Notes under the pieces: model-generated
Seen by the model: the letters and a program-made list of their open reading frames with translations, nothing else
Told to the model about the DNA's origin: nothing
Database searches by the model: none
NCBI RefSeq assembly: GCF_000024545.1
Contig: NC_013947.1
Span: 3,658,001-3,722,000, forward strand
Length of the DNA: 64,000 bases
Origin: Stackebrandtia nassauensis DSM 44728
GTDB taxonomy: Bacteria; Actinomycetota; Actinomycetes; Mycobacteriales; Micromonosporaceae
Reading direction: 5' to 3'
Shown here: piece after piece, positions 12,433-22,015 of the stretch
Position numbering within the stretch: the stretch's first letter is position 1
Layout of the letters: the number at the start of each line of letters is the position of its first letter
Translations under genes and position numbers: made by a program

Positions 12433-12876
12433 TCAGTTCGCCGAAGGCCGCGCTATCTCGGCGAGGTCACCGGTCTCGCCGAAGCGGCGCCCGCTGACCA
12501 TGTCCAAGGCGATGACGATGTACCTGGTCTCGGGTGCGGTGACCCACATCAGGTTGGCGAGCCTGGCGAGTCTGTCGAACTCCGGGCCCTCCTCCACGAC
12601 CCGGGCCCGTCCCACCACGAGGACACTCCATCCCTCCCCGGTGTGCGTGTTCACGTCGTTCGCTTCGAAGGCCACTATGGAGCTTTGCGAGGCGTGAAGT
12701 ACCTCGCTCGACGAGGAGACGGGTATGACGATCCTGCCGGCGTCAACCACGAACCGTGCCGGAACGATCATCGGCAGCGCGCGGACGGTGATGCCGATGT
12801 GCCCGAACACGGCGGTTCTGAGGAGGTGTACACATTCGTCTCTGGTCAGGGTTTCCTGTCCCCGTGAGATTGGCAT
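12433..12876 (-). CDS. PNPOx-fold flavin/F420-type protein
   Basis: A 147-residue split-barrel protein of the pyridoxamine 5'-phosphate oxidase-like superfamily. The start at 12876 (MPISRGQETLTRDECVHLL) is chosen because upstream extension to 13053 gives a low-complexity Ser/Pro/Gly stretch unlike the family. The typical order is visible: helix TRDECVHLLRTAVFGHIGI, strands LPMIVPARFVVDAGRIVIPV, then SVLVVGRARVV and the C-terminal YIVIALDMVSGRRF. Relatives occur in mycobacterial dormancy regulons next to universal stress proteins. Ligand (FMN, F420 or haem) and reaction cannot be read from the sequence. It is divergent from the hydrogenase operon. Confidence 0.8.
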   Translation of the reverse strand: MPISRGQETLTRDECVHLLRTAVFGHIGITVRALPMIVPARFVVDAGRIVIPVSSSSEVLHASQSSIVAFEANDVNTHTGEGWSVLVVGRARVVEEGPEFDRLARLANLMWVTAPETRYIVIALDMVSGRRFGETGDLAEIARPSAN

Positions 12877-13079
12877 TTCCCAACCTGCCTCATGGTCGGC
12901 CAGTAGGGCATCCGGTGGCCCGTCGTCGGGAGCCGCGCCCCATCGTGGCGACGGAGAGCCTTGCGACGTCAAGTCGTCAGTAGCCGAGCGGCTCACGGTG
13001 GTCGCGGGACTCACCGGATGCCATTCCATCGTCGCCCGGTGTCCGGGAGTCACGCAGAGCCGTACTTCTCTTCGTGTCG

Positions 13080-13093
13080 GGGCCGTGCGTCCC
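13080..13093 (+). promoter_or_regulatory. Candidate DosR/DevR-like box 1
   Basis: GGGCCGTGCGTCCC matches 10 of 14 positions of the DosR core GGGACTWWAGTCCC, including the full right half GTCCC. It lies about 180 nt before hydB and also upstream of the divergent PNPOx gene. Confidence 0.45.
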
Positions 13094-13152
13094 GCGTCGA
13101 ACGCTCAAAGGTCCGTCGCCGGGCCTACCGTCCCGTCACACGGACACGCGCA

Positions 13153-13166
13153 GGGGCATTCGGCCC
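13153..13166 (+). promoter_or_regulatory. Candidate DosR/DevR-like box 2
   Basis: GGGGCATTCGGCCC matches 10 of 14 positions of the DosR core and ends 104 nt before the hydB ATG, a plausible activator position if the 5' leader is some tens of bases. Confidence 0.45.
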
Positions 13167-13270
13167 ATGACGCAAGGGCGCAATCACGGCGAGCGGAAGT
13201 CCAGTGGCCCTTCGGATCTGCCGCTGATTCGGATGCACTGGAGGTGTCAGACAGCGAAAGGGTATTTCCG

Positions 13271-14383
13271 ATGACCACGATCCCCGTCAACCCGGGACCG
13301 GTCCTGCTCGCGGACCTCACCGAACTGGTGGCGACCCTGCGCGGCGACGGCTACAGCGTCATCGCCCCCACGGTACGGGGCGACGCGGTGGTCCTCGCCG
13401 AGATCGACACCGCGGCCCAGCTTCCCTACGGCTTCGGCACCGAGGTGGAACCGGGCGGCTACCGGGTGACGCCGGTCGATGACCGTCTCGCGTTCACGCA
13501 CGTCGCGAGTCCACAATCGTGGAAGGCATACCTGCATCCCAGCCGGGAGCGGCTGTGGTCGGCCGACCGTGACGCCGAGGGCTTCACGATCACGCCCGAC
13601 GAGAGCGTCGAGCCACCGCGCGCGTTCGTGGGGGTGCGGCCGTGCGACCTGCGAGCCATCGGCGTCCTCGACAGGGTCCTGGAGGGTGGGGAGCGTTACC
13701 GCCGCAGGCGCGACAACGTCTTCATCGTCGCCGTCAACTGCACCGAACCTGGTTCCACCTGCTTTTGTGTCTCGGCGGGCGGCGGGCCGCGCGCCGAGTC
13801 CGGTTTCGACCTGGCCCTGACCGAACTGCCCGACGGGCGGCTCGTTGCGGAGACCGGCACGCCCGCGGGGGCAGAACTGTTGCGGCGGTTGCGAACCCAG
13901 GCCCCCGCCGCCGACACCGTCGATCAGGCCGACCGCCTGGTCGAATCAGCCGCCACCCGGATGGGACGGGCCCTGCCCGAGGGAAACCTGCGGGACGTCC
14001 TCGCGGCGACTCGCGAGTCGGCACATTGGGATGACGTCGCCTCGCGGTGCCTGACCTGCGGCAACTGCACCATGGCGTGCCCTACCTGCTTTTGCACCAC
14101 CGTCACCGACTCCACCGACCTGACCGGCGACCACGCCGAGCGCTGGCAGCAGTGGGACTCGTGCTTCGACATCGACTTCGCCCGCATCCACGGCGACGAG
14201 GTCCGCACCTCGGCTCCGGCCCGCTACCGCCAGTGGATCTCTCACAAACTCGGCACCTGGCACGACCAGTTCGGCGAGTCCGGGTGTGTCGGCTGTGGAC
14301 GATGCGTGGCGTGGTGCCCGGTGGGCATCGACATCACCGCCGAGGCCGCCAAGCTGGCGGACGAGTACACACAGGAGCACTGA
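13271..14383 (+). CDS. hydB: Group 3b [NiFe] hydrogenase, iron-sulfur subunit beta (HydB/HyhB)
   Basis: Electron-transfer subunit of the bidirectional NAD(P)-linked (sulf)hydrogenase, 370 residues, related to anaerobic sulfite reductase subunit A. ATG at 13271 follows GAAAGGG. The C-terminal half carries two clusters of cysteines for [4Fe-4S] centres: [16 protein letters not shown] near residue 260 and [16 protein letters not shown] near residue 340. An upstream [17 protein letters not shown] motif and [10 protein letters not shown] are also family features. It passes electrons between the diaphorase subunit (HydG) and the catalytic dimer. One-base overlap with hydG. Confidence 0.93.
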   Translation: MTTIPVNPGPVLLADLTELVATLRGDGYSVIAPTVRGDAVVLAEIDTAAQLPYGFGTEVEPGGYRVTPVDDRLAFTHVASPQSWKAYLHPSRERLWSADRDAEGFTITPDESVEPPRAFVGVRPCDLRAIGVLDRVLEGGERYRRRRDNVFIVAVNCTEPGSTCFCVSAGGGPRAESGFDLALTELPDGRLVAETGTPAGAELLRRLRTQAPAADTVDQADRLVESAATRMGRALPEGNLRDVLAATRESAHWDDVASRCLTCGNCTMACPTCFCTTVTDSTDLTGDHAERWQQWDSCFDIDFARIHGDEVRTSAPARYRQWISHKLGTWHDQFGESGCVGCGRCVAWCPVGIDITAEAAKLADEYTQEH

Positions 14384-15207
14384 TGGAATCCGCCGTGCCC
14401 ACGCTCCCGCTTCGCTACCGGATCACGGCCAAGACGAGCCACTCCCCCGACACGGTCTCACTTCGGCTGTCACCCGCCGAGGAGTCACTGCCGGTCTTCG
14501 CGGCGGGTCAGTTCGCGATGCTGTACGCCTTCGGAATCGGCGAGATCCCCATCTCGGTCAGCGATGGGTGTGACGGTGGGGACCTGACCCACACCATCCG
14601 GGCCGTGGGAAAGGTGAGCCAGGCGCTGCACGACGCCGCCGTGGGCTCGATCGTCGCGGTGCGGGGACCGTTCGGCCGGGGCTGGACGTTGCCCGCCGAA
14701 CCGGGGCGCGATGTCCTCATCGTCGCCGGTGGCGTGGGGCTCGCGCCGCTACGTCCCACCATTGTGGCCGCCGCCCGCCAGCGCGACAACTTCGGTCACG
14801 TCTCGGTGTGCGCGGGAGCCGGTGGCCCGTCCGGGTTGTTGTTCACCGCGGAATACGACGACTGGCGGCGGGCCGGGCTGGACGTGCGCGTCACCGTGGA
14901 CCGTCCCGGTCCGGGTTGGAGCGGCCGAACAGGCCTCGTCACGTCGATGTTCGACGAGGTCGACTTCGCACCGGGTCGTACCACCGCGTTGCTGTGTGGG
15001 CCGGAACCGATGATGCGGGCCGCGGCGCGAGATCTCATCGCGCGCGGTGTCCGTGACGAGGACATCCAGGTGTCGCTGGAACGCCAGATGCGTTGCGGCA
15101 CCGCCGAATGCGGGCACTGCCAACTCGGCCCGCTCTTCATCTGCCGCGACGGTCCGGTCGTCGACTACCGGCTCGCGCGGCCCCTGCTGTCAGTGGAGGA
15201 ACTGTGA
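14383..15207 (+). CDS. hydG: Group 3b [NiFe] hydrogenase, FAD/NAD(P)-binding diaphorase subunit gamma (HydG)
   Basis: A 274-residue ferredoxin-NADP reductase-like subunit that exchanges electrons with NAD(P)H. ATG at 14383 overlaps the hydB stop. An FAD-binding barrel is followed by the nucleotide domain with [15 protein letters not shown] and [16 protein letters not shown]. The C-terminus holds a [2Fe-2S]-type cysteine group, [19 protein letters not shown], as in dihydroorotate dehydrogenase electron-transfer subunits. NAD versus NADP preference cannot be read with confidence. GTGA overlap with hydD. Confidence 0.93.
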   Translation: MESAVPTLPLRYRITAKTSHSPDTVSLRLSPAEESLPVFAAGQFAMLYAFGIGEIPISVSDGCDGGDLTHTIRAVGKVSQALHDAAVGSIVAVRGPFGRGWTLPAEPGRDVLIVAGGVGLAPLRPTIVAAARQRDNFGHVSVCAGAGGPSGLLFTAEYDDWRRAGLDVRVTVDRPGPGWSGRTGLVTSMFDEVDFAPGRTTALLCGPEPMMRAAARDLIARGVRDEDIQVSLERQMRCGTAECGHCQLGPLFICRDGPVVDYRLARPLLSVEEL

Positions 15208-15953
15208 AGACCAGCCTGGCGGTATGGAAGTTCGCCTCCTGCGACGGTTGCCAGCTGACGCTGCTCGACTGTGAGGACGAACTGCTGCCGCTCACCGAGC
15301 GCATCACCATCGCCCACTTCCTCGAAGCGGACAGCTCCACCGTGGAGGGGCCCTACGATGTCTCCCTTGTAGAAGGATCGGTGACCACCGAAGCCGACGT
15401 GGCACGGATAGGACGGATCCGGGAGAACTCGAAGGTGCTGGTGTCGATTGGCGCCTGCGCCACCGCCGGTGGTGTTCAGGCCCTGCGCAACCTCGGCGAC
15501 ATCAACGAGTTCGCGTCGATCGTCTACGCGCGTCCCGACTACATCGACACCCTGGCGACGTCGACACCCATCGCCTCGCACGTGGAGGTGGACTACGAGC
15601 TGCACGGCTGTCCCATCGACAAGGGACAGCTGCTGGAGTTCCTCGGCGCGCTGCTGACGGGCCGCAAACCCCGCCTGCCCGCCCACAGTGTCTGTTTCGA
15701 GTGCAAGGCGAGCGGAACCACGTGCCTGATGGTCGCCGAGGGGAGGCCGTGCCTGGGGCCGGTGACCCGGGCGGGGTGTGGCGCGATCTGCCCCCGATAT
15801 TCCCGCGGCTGCTTCGGCTGCTTCGGCCCCGCCCCGGGTGCCAACACCCCGGCGTTGCGCCACCAACTGACCCAGCTGGGCATGCCCGCCGTCCATCAGG
15901 ACCGGGTGCTGCGAACCTTCACGCCGGAGGCTTACGATGACGCATCGACATGA
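15204..15953 (+). CDS. hydD: Group 3b [NiFe] hydrogenase small subunit delta (HydD)
   Basis: Electron-relay small subunit, 249 residues, with no Tat signal, so the enzyme is cytoplasmic. GTG at 15204 overlaps the hydG stop. The proximal-cluster cysteines appear at [13 protein letters not shown] (Cys13, Cys16), [10 protein letters not shown] and HGCPIDKGQ. Further clusters are at [11 protein letters not shown] and [18 protein letters not shown]. The pattern fits the short 3b small subunits. It overlaps the large-subunit gene by 17 nt. Confidence 0.94.
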   Translation: MKTSLAVWKFASCDGCQLTLLDCEDELLPLTERITIAHFLEADSSTVEGPYDVSLVEGSVTTEADVARIGRIRENSKVLVSIGACATAGGVQALRNLGDINEFASIVYARPDYIDTLATSTPIASHVEVDYELHGCPIDKGQLLEFLGALLTGRKPRLPAHSVCFECKASGTTCLMVAEGRPCLGPVTRAGCGAICPRYSRGCFGCFGPAPGANTPALRHQLTQLGMPAVHQDRVLRTFTPEAYDDAST

Positions 15954-17235
15954 CCGGTTGCTGCACGTCGCGGCGCTGGCCCGCGTTGAAGGCGAAGGCG
16001 CGATGCGGGTCCGGGTCACCGGCGACACCGTCACCGAGGTCCAACTCGACATCTACGAACCACCCCGGTTCTTCGAAGCCCTGCTGCGCGGACGCGGCCA
16101 CACCGAACCACCCGACATCACCTCCCGCATCTGCGGAATCTGCCCGGTGGCGTACCAGATGAGCGCGTGCGCGGCCATTGAGGACGCGTGCGGCATCACG
16201 GTGGACAGTGGCATCCAAGACCTGAGAAGGCTGCTGTACTGCGGCGAATGGATATCGAGCCACGCGCTGCACATCTACCTGCTGCACGCTCCCGACTTCC
16301 TGGGGTACTCCGGGGCCGTCGACATGGCGCGTGACCAACGCCCCGTCGTCGAGCGGGGACTGCGGCTGAAGCAGGCGGGAAACATGATCATGGAACGCCT
16401 CGGGGGCCGGGCGATTCACCCGGTGAATGTCCGGATCGGCGGTTTCCACCGGCTGCCCACGCGCACCGAGCTGGATTCCCTCGTGGCTCCGTTGACCCGG
16501 GCGCTCGACGACGCACTCGACACGGTGACCATGGCCGCCGGTTTCGACTTCCCCGAGTACGAGTGCCGACATGAATGGCTGGCCCTGGTCGACCCGCGAC
16601 AGCGCTATCCCATCGACGGCGGCGTGCCACACACCTCGCAAGGCTCGTTTCCGTTGCGCGAGTACACCTCCCACGTCGTCGAGCACCAGGTGTCCCACTC
16701 CACCGCGTTGCACGCGCGGCTGGCGGACGGTTCGCGACCGCTGACCGGCCCCCTCGCCCGATACGCGCTCAACCACGACCGGCTGTCGCCCCTGGCCCGG
16801 CAGACGGCGCGCTCGGCGGGTCTGGATTCCGTGTGCCGCAACCCGTTTCGCAGCATCATCGTGCGGGCGGTCGAAACCGTGTACGCGGTGGAGGAGGCGC
16901 TGCGTATCATCGCCTCCTACGAGCCCCCACCCCGCCCCGCCGTCCCGGTGCCGCCGGTGGCCGCCATCGGATACGGTGCCACGGAGGCACCCCGCGGCGT
17001 GCTCTTCCATTCCTATACATTGGACGACAGTGGAACCGTGCTGGCGGCGAACATCGTGCCGCCAACGGCCCAGAACCAGACCGCGATGGAACACGACCTA
17101 CGGGGTTTCGTCCAGGACCACCTCACCTTGGACGACCACAGCCTCACCCATGCCTGCGAACAGGCGATCCGCAACTACGACCCGTGCATCTCGTGCAGCA
17201 CCCACTTCCTCGACCTGACGGTGGAACGGGGCTGA
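15937..17235 (+). CDS. hydA: Group 3b [NiFe] hydrogenase catalytic large subunit alpha (HydA)
   Basis: Catalytic subunit, 432 residues. The four nickel-ligating cysteines are present: Cys66 and Cys69 in [15 protein letters not shown] and Cys417 and Cys420 in DPCISCSTH. The sequence continues nine residues past His423, the usual cleavage point of the maturation endopeptidase, so processing is expected. HycI-type protease and Hyp maturation genes are not in the window. Together with HydB, HydG and HydD it should couple H2 to NAD(P)H in the cytoplasm. In mycobacteria this hydrogenase class is used for fermentative H2 production in hypoxia (established knowledge); the same role here is inferred. 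Confidence 0.95.
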   Translation: MTHRHDRLLHVAALARVEGEGAMRVRVTGDTVTEVQLDIYEPPRFFEALLRGRGHTEPPDITSRICGICPVAYQMSACAAIEDACGITVDSGIQDLRRLLYCGEWISSHALHIYLLHAPDFLGYSGAVDMARDQRPVVERGLRLKQAGNMIMERLGGRAIHPVNVRIGGFHRLPTRTELDSLVAPLTRALDDALDTVTMAAGFDFPEYECRHEWLALVDPRQRYPIDGGVPHTSQGSFPLREYTSHVVEHQVSHSTALHARLADGSRPLTGPLARYALNHDRLSPLARQTARSAGLDSVCRNPFRSIIVRAVETVYAVEEALRIIASYEPPPRPAVPVPPVAAIGYGATEAPRGVLFHSYTLDDSGTVLAANIVPPTAQNQTAMEHDLRGFVQDHLTLDDHSLTHACEQAIRNYDPCISCSTHFLDLTVERG

Positions 17236-17254
17236 TCCTCGTCGCCGGCGTCGA

Positions 17255-18130
17255 TCAGTGGCCGGGGTGGACTATCGCCACGGCCGCGTGAGCGTGGTGG
17301 ACCATCGCCTGGGTTATGGAACCCAACAGCAGCCCGGTGAATCCGCCACCGCCACGGGATCCCACGACCAGCAGACGGGCTCCCGCCGACTCGTCCTTGA
17401 GAACCCGCCGGGCGTCGGCTCGCACACAGACCCGCTCCACGGGCACATCAGGGAACTTGGCCTGCCACCCGGCTAGGGACTCCGCCAGCAATCGCTCCTC
17501 GTCGGCCGCCAACGCGTCGACGTCGTACACCGTGGGAAGCAGGTCGCCGAAATCGGCGGGAGCCGGAGGCAACCAGGCATGCACGGCGACCAGTCGGGTA
17601 CCGCGCATCGACGCCTCTTCGAAACCGAAACGCAGGACCGACTGGGACAGCGGCGAACCGTCGACCCCGACAACCACATGGCCGGGCTTGGCGTCCCCGC
17701 CGACACGGTCACCCCGCACCACGATCACCGGGCAATGTGAGTGTGCCGCGACCTGGGACGACGTAGAGCCCAACAGCAGCGAGGCGAACGTGCCCCGGCC
17801 CCGGCTTCCCACCACCAGCGACGCCGCCTCCAGGGAAGCCTTCAACAGGTCGACGCTGGGCGTCATTCCCTCCAGAGTCTCGCCCCGGACATCCAGGCCG
17901 GGCGCCAGTTCACGCACGCGCGCGATCTCATCGTCGACGAGGACGGTCGACTCCGCACGCATCTCCTCGATCCTCGACCCGTCGATCTCCGCGGCCACGG
18001 ACGCGAAGACCAACAGGGAGTGAACTATCAGTAGGGGACGATGACGAAGCCGCGCCTCCTCCGCCGCCCAATCCACGGCGCGTCGGCTGTTGTCCGATCC
18101 ATCAAAGCCCACGACAATCGGAGCTGCCAT
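17255..18130 (-). CDS. Universal stress protein, tandem UspA domains (1)
   Basis: A 291-residue protein with two UspA domains. Start ATG 18130 gives APIVVGFDGSDNSRRAVDWA directly at the N-terminus, with GGAGAGTGG upstream; a longer reading to 18235 adds nonfamily sequence. Domain 1 ends with GSRGRGTFASLLLGSTSSQ and domain 2 with GSRGGGGFTGLLLGSITQAM, both ATP-binding G-x2-G-x9-G-S/T loops. It is divergent from a second Usp gene and converges on the hydrogenase operon. Such proteins accompany hypoxia and dormancy genes in mycobacteria. Confidence 0.93.
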   Translation of the reverse strand: MAAPIVVGFDGSDNSRRAVDWAAEEARLRHRPLLIVHSLLVFASVAAEIDGSRIEEMRAESTVLVDDEIARVRELAPGLDVRGETLEGMTPSVDLLKASLEAASLVVGSRGRGTFASLLLGSTSSQVAAHSHCPVIVVRGDRVGGDAKPGHVVVGVDGSPLSQSVLRFGFEEASMRGTRLVAVHAWLPPAPADFGDLLPTVYDVDALAADEERLLAESLAGWQAKFPDVPVERVCVRADARRVLKDESAGARLLVVGSRGGGGFTGLLLGSITQAMVHHAHAAVAIVHPGH

Positions 18131-18228
18131 AATCCACTCTCCACTAACGACATGACCAGTTCGCGGTGCTCCCAGACTCCTGCCTGGAGAACGGTTACAG
18201 CTTCTCGTTGTCCGGTCCACCCACCCCA

Positions 18229-18242
18229 GGGCCATGTGGCTT
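18229..18242 (+). promoter_or_regulatory. Weak DosR-like site between the two Usp genes
   Basis: GGGCCATGTGGCTT lies in the 219-nt divergent region 18131-18349. It shares 9 of 14 bases with the site at 13153-13166 but only 7 of 14 with the DosR core. No other clear site was seen in this region. Confidence 0.25.
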
Positions 18243-18349
18243 TACCCGACAGAGACCATTTTCGCGGCCCACGCGAGGTAGCGTGAGGCTGTTCCCCGTA
18301 TCCGACCACCCTCGTAGAAGCCTTGAGCCACAAACGAATGGGAGATGAC

Positions 18350-19240
18350 ATGTCGGCCCCCATAACCGTCGCGTACGACGGATCACAGCAAAGCAGCGAT
18401 GCCGTGGAGTGGGCGGTCACCGAGGCGCGGCACTGGAGGCGACCGTTGCGAATCATCACCGTGTCCTTGGCACTGCCGCCACTGCGGCGCGACAGTCAGT
18501 CCGACGTGACCACCGCCCACAACGCCGTCAAGGACATCGCCAGGGAGATGGCCGAGGAAACCCTGCGGAAGGCTCCCGACCTCGATGTGCAGTACGAGGT
18601 CATCGAAGCACCGACCGCCGCGGGGGGATTGATTCCGCGATCGTCGACATGGGAGATGCTCGTTCTGGGCACCCACGGCCGGGGCGGCTTCACCGGAATG
18701 CTCGTGGGATCCTCGACGACTCAGGTATGCGCGTACAGCATGTGCCCCGTCGTGGTGGCACGAAAACCGTACCCGGAATCCGCGCCGGTGACCGTCGGCG
18801 TCGACGGCTCCCGGGGCTCCAGGTCGGCGGTGGGGTTCGCGTTGCGGGAAGCCTGGTTGCGCGACGTCCCCCTCAACCTGGTGCATGCCTGGAGACATCC
18901 CAAGTCCGCGCGCGACGTGGATTTCGCCGCGGGTGCCGAACTGTCCGACTATCTCGCCGCGGACCGGCAGACCGTGATGACCCGATCGCTCGCGGGCCTG
19001 GTCTCCCGATTCCGGGACGTGCCGATCACCCGGCGCTCGGTCCAGGGCGGCACCCGCACGGTGTTGCTGCGGGAATCAGCCCACTCGAGCCTGCTGGTGG
19101 TCGGGGCTCGCGGCCGGGGCGGCTTCACCGGTCTGCTGCTGGGCTCCACCAGCCAGGCGATGATCCACCACGCGAAGATCCCGGTCGCGGTGGTTCACGG
19201 AACCGAAACGCCGTCGGACGGGACACGACCACCACAGTAG
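18350..19240 (+). CDS. Universal stress protein, tandem UspA domains (2)
   Basis: A 296-residue tandem UspA protein. ATG at 18350 follows GGGAGAT and opens APITVAYDGSQQSSDAVEWAV; an ATG at 18338 is possible. Domain 1 has GTHGRGGFTGMLVGSSTTQ and domain 2 GARGRGGFTGLLLGSTSQAM, so both domains keep the ATP-binding loop. It is a divergent paralogue of the minus-strand Usp and would share its promoter region. Role is inferred as a stress or energy-status factor. Confidence 0.93.
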   Translation: MSAPITVAYDGSQQSSDAVEWAVTEARHWRRPLRIITVSLALPPLRRDSQSDVTTAHNAVKDIAREMAEETLRKAPDLDVQYEVIEAPTAAGGLIPRSSTWEMLVLGTHGRGGFTGMLVGSSTTQVCAYSMCPVVVARKPYPESAPVTVGVDGSRGSRSAVGFALREAWLRDVPLNLVHAWRHPKSARDVDFAAGAELSDYLAADRQTVMTRSLAGLVSRFRDVPITRRSVQGGTRTVLLRESAHSSLLVVGARGRGGFTGLLLGSTSQAMIHHAKIPVAVVHGTETPSDGTRPPQ

Positions 19241-19265
19241 AGCGTTCTTGATCGGTTCCGCGCGG

Positions 19266-19784
19266 TCACAATGGCCGTTCGATCCCCTTGGCCGCCAGTT
19301 CCACACCCCAGCGCCGGGCACGGTCCCGCTCCCCATCGACCAGAGGCCCCATGGTCGCGGTCACGTAGAAGCTGCAAGCGCGAAGGGCGGCGGGGAAGCC
19401 TTTGCGGCGCAACCTGCGCAGTGCCGCGCGCGCCGCCGAACCCGGAATCCACGGCCTCGCTATCCGGGTGTCAAAGGAGGCCACCGGAACAGCCGTGTCG
19501 AGCGGTCGAAGCTGCGCGATCCACTCACGCAGTCCGTTTCCTTGCGACACGAGCGCGCTTTCGGCTTGTCCTGCGGCCACCCTCCGGGACTTCGCATTGC
19601 TGAGACTCAGGCCGTGCGTGGGAGCCCCCACCACTAGCAGACCTACGTCTTCGCCGAGAAGGGACGGTGCCTCGCCCACCTCTGTAACGTCCACATGAGC
19701 GTGAGTCGCCAATCCGTCGGCAACGGCATTGGCGACGTCACGCGTGTTTCCGAACATCGACTCGTAAACCAGCAGTACCTGCAT
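19266..19784 (-). CDS. Flavodoxin-family protein
   Basis: A 172-residue flavodoxin-like protein. The start at 19784 is preferred over 19790 because AGGA lies 8 nt upstream of it. The FMN phosphate-binding loop is at the N-terminus (VYESMFGNTRDVANAVADGL), and the second loop VVGAPTHGLSLSNAKSR matches family proteins of actinobacterial stress islands. Likely a cytoplasmic one- or two-electron carrier that could serve the hydrogenase system; this partnership is inference from position. Confidence 0.88.
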   Translation of the reverse strand: MQVLLVYESMFGNTRDVANAVADGLATHAHVDVTEVGEAPSLLGEDVGLLVVGAPTHGLSLSNAKSRRVAAGQAESALVSQGNGLREWIAQLRPLDTAVPVASFDTRIARPWIPGSAARAALRRLRRKGFPAALRACSFYVTATMGPLVDGERDRARRWGVELAAKGIERPL

Positions 19785-19790
19785 GATCAT

Positions 19791-20060
19791 CGTCCTGTCA
19801 TTGGGGCATAAGGACTTTCATCGCGAACTTACTGTCAAGTGTGTTGACGCCACAGAGGCGAACGTCGCGTCACGATTGGACTTCACGCACGCATCCGCGT
19901 CCCGCACGCCCATGGTGCGAGCATCCTGCTGGCCTTACCTCGACCCGCGTCCACGCCCATGCCACAGCCCCGAGTGAGGTTCACTGACCATCAAGACAGG
20001 ACACCTCACAATCCATCGCGGCCTCTGTGCGCCAGGTGTTCTCAGCGGTGGATGTGTCGT
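19791..20060. other. Gene-free stretch
   Basis: No family-like reading frame in either strand. A degenerate string GGGGCATAAGGACT at 19803-19816 resembles the hydrogenase-upstream boxes but sits too close to the flavodoxin start to be a convincing activator site. Confidence 0.5.
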
Positions 20061-20344
20061 CGTTTCGCCATTGCATATGCCCGGAGTACTGCACTGCTCG
20101 ACCTCGGCCATCCTGAACAGTCGTGCGCGCTGGCCGGGTCGGTGTTCGACACCGCCCGCCGGTTCCGGTCCGAGCGCCTCACCCGCGCGGTGATGAACCT
20201 GCGCGCCGGGACCAACTCATCGCGGTATGGGACGGCCAGCCCGCACGCGGCTACGGCGGCACCGCCGACGTCGTCGACTACGCCCGCGACCACGGCATCG
20301 ACGTCACCGTGATCTGGCCCGAAGGCGCCAAACGCGGCAGGTAA
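20061..20344 (+). pseudogene. Decayed remnant: TPR-regulator C-terminus and SLOG-like tail
   Basis: Two family-like fragments lie in different frames with no start. In one frame, from 20061, YARSTALLDLGHPEQSCALAGSVFDTARRFRSERL resembles the end of actinomycete TPR regulators. In another frame, DQLIAVWDGQPARGYGGTADVVDYARDHG runs to VTVIWPEGAKRGR and a TAA at 20342-20344. This resembles the C-terminus of Rossmann-like (SLOG-type) actinobacterial proteins. Adjacent fragments in shifted frames point to a deletion or frameshift remnant. Confidence 0.55.
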
Positions 20345-20642
20345 CCCAGCTGTCACCGCCCACCGAATGCTCAACTGCGCGAGGCGGCATCGCCCCGGGT
20401 GCTCGAAGATTCTCTTACTGGACCGGCGTTGCCGAGGGACGCGAGTTGTGTTGCGGGATCTCCGGGGACGTCTGCGTGGCAAGTCTTCGAGAGACAGTGG
20501 ACCAAACTGCCTGGTGACTTCCGCTGTGGTGCCAGCGAGGTGATCGCGGGCTCTGTGCGCTTGGTTCAGTTGATCGAACACCCGCTCGCGCCTCTTGGTG
20601 CCCGGGACCTAATGGGGAATCGGTATAGCAATTGTTTGCGAG
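20345..20642. other. Gene-free stretch before the PadR gene
   Basis: About 300 nt with lower GC near its end (AT-rich from 20620). No convincing gene; an 86-codon frame from 20399 has no family features and runs into the PadR promoter. Confidence 0.5.
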
Positions 20643-20663
20643 TATATCTTCGTTACTGATATA
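20643..20663 (+). promoter_or_regulatory. Inverted repeat, probable PadR operator
   Basis: TATATC and GATATA are perfect 6-bp arms separated by 9 nt, immediately upstream of the PadR start. AT-rich dyads at the promoter of their own gene are typical PadR binding sites. Confidence 0.55.
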
Positions 20664-20672
20664 TTGGCGAAC

Positions 20673-21017
20673 ATGACCGACGCACTCCGGGAACCCACGT
20701 TCCTGATACTCACCGCGCTCGCACGAGAGCCATTGCACGGCTACGGAATCATCACCGAGGTCGCGACGCTCTCGCAAGGCCGCGTAGGCCTGCGCCCCGG
20801 CACGCTGTATGGCGCGCTGGACCGGCTTCGCGAGGATGGCCTGGTCGCCCCCGACCACGAGGAGATCGTGGACGGCCGACTGCGGCGCTACTACCGACTC
20901 ACCGAGGACGGCGCATCCACATTGCAGGAAGCGGCGGAACGACTGCAGAGTCACGCCGAAACCGCCACCCAGCGCCTACACCACCGCAAACCCCGCCTGG
21001 CAGGAGGAATGGCTTGA
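20673..21017 (+). CDS. PadR-family transcriptional regulator (1)
   Basis: A 114-residue PadR winged-helix repressor: EPTFLILTALAREPLHGYGIITEVATLS, then RPGTLYGALDRLREDGLV and the wing RRYYRLTEDGASTLQEAAERL. ATG at 20673 is preferred; a TTG at 20664 would begin directly at the operator edge. No ribosome site is visible, so the mRNA may be leaderless. The stop overlaps the start of a membrane-protein gene (TTGA), the usual PadR plus target-membrane-protein pairing. Signal unknown. Confidence 0.92.
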   Translation: MTDALREPTFLILTALAREPLHGYGIITEVATLSQGRVGLRPGTLYGALDRLREDGLVAPDHEEIVDGRLRRYYRLTEDGASTLQEAAERLQSHAETATQRLHHRKPRLAGGMA

Positions 21018-21964
21018 ACCGCCACGACGCACTGGAGCGCCGCTACCGACGGCTGCTGCGCTTCTACCCCAAGGAGTACCGCACCGAGCGCGGTAAGGAG
21101 ATCGTGGACACCTATATGGAGGCCACGCCACCCGAGCGCACCACCCCGGGTGTTGCCGATGTCGGCGACGTCGCCAAAGCCGGTCTGCGGCAACGACTCC
21201 GCGACGCCCCCGAGGGGCTGCCGGGCGGACTGCGGCTGGCCGCCGTCGTGGGGCTGTGCCTGGCGGTGGGCATTGGCGCGGTCTTCGGCCCGGCCATGGA
21301 GATCCTGGCACGGGAGGGCGAGCCTGCCACCAGCTGGTTCACGATCCCGTCCTTCGGTCCGTTCCTGAGCCCGTTCGTGATCCTGTGGACACTGTGGCTG
21401 CTCGTCGGTGTTGGCGCGGCCTTGCTGCCGGGCAGGATCACCCGGCGGGTCGTGGCCGGAGCCGTTGTGGCAACGGTGGCGGCCGAACTGGTGACCTTCT
21501 TCGTCGGTGGCCTGGCCACGGATCCATTGTCGATGGCCGCACTGATCCTGTTCGGCGTCATTTCCCTGGCGTGGCCGGAGCACCCCGGCCCGGGAGCGCG
21601 CATCGCGCCGCTAGTTGCGGCCTGCGCCGGAATCGCGACCACATTGGGCTACGCCGTCGCGCCACCCCCCTTTCAGGTCTTCGGCATCGTGGAGACGCCC
21701 CTGCTCATCCTCCTCCTGGCGGCTGTGATCCTGTTCGCGGAGCGCGAGGTCAGGTCTCGCAGGGGAAGCGGCCAGCGATGGTGGGCGGTGGCCATATTGG
21801 CGGTCCCGGTGTCCATCATCCTGTTGCGGCCGGTGGAACGGCTGCCATTTCTCGACACGATGCCCTTTATCCCGGGTGCCTTCTGGCTGCTCGGTCTGGG
21901 GCTGGCCATACCGATCGTGTCCTATCTCGTCGCGGTGCGGCGCCACCGACTCACCCGGCGCTGA
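21014..21964 (+). CDS. Multispan membrane protein paired with PadR
   Basis: A 316-residue membrane protein with a TTG start that overlaps the PadR stop and has a strong AGGAGG ribosome site 6 nt upstream. The N-terminus (ALERRYRRLLRFYPKEYRTERGKEIVDTY) is the cytosolic helical segment often found in PadR-linked permease-like proteins. About seven hydrophobic spans follow from residue 75. No catalytic or transporter motif is recognised, so function is unknown; regulation by the adjacent PadR is likely. Confidence 0.8.
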   Translation: MNRHDALERRYRRLLRFYPKEYRTERGKEIVDTYMEATPPERTTPGVADVGDVAKAGLRQRLRDAPEGLPGGLRLAAVVGLCLAVGIGAVFGPAMEILAREGEPATSWFTIPSFGPFLSPFVILWTLWLLVGVGAALLPGRITRRVVAGAVVATVAAELVTFFVGGLATDPLSMAALILFGVISLAWPEHPGPGARIAPLVAACAGIATTLGYAVAPPPFQVFGIVETPLLILLLAAVILFAEREVRSRRGSGQRWWAVAILAVPVSIILLRPVERLPFLDTMPFIPGAFWLLGLGLAIPIVSYLVAVRRHRLTRR

Positions 21965-22015
21965 ACCCACACACGGCCACGAGAACGTCCCCGAACCCCT
22001 AAGGAAGGATCCACT

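Larger units (their letters stand above)
12877..13270. promoter_or_regulatory. Divergent promoter region, PNPOx gene and hydrogenase operon
   Basis: A 394-nt stretch without a convincing gene. A plus-strand reading frame continuous with hydB runs through it but has no protein-family features. It contains two DosR-like sites (listed separately) and a good ribosome site, GAAAGGG, before the hydB ATG. Confidence 0.6.

Noticed and set aside
12725-13270. Plus-strand upstream extension of hydB
   Set aside because: Low-complexity translation without family similarity; a good ribosome site lies at 13271.
17232-17258. CTGATC...GATCAG dyad at the hydA/Usp junction
   Set aside because: Six-bp arms with a long loop in coding sequence; not convincing as a terminator.
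19803-19816. DosR-like string GGGGCATAAGGACT before the flavodoxin gene
   Set aside because: Only about 19 nt from the start codon, too close for an activator site unless the mRNA is leaderless, and 9 of 14 matches.
20399-20659. 86-codon plus-strand frame
   Set aside because: No family features, and it covers the PadR promoter and operator.
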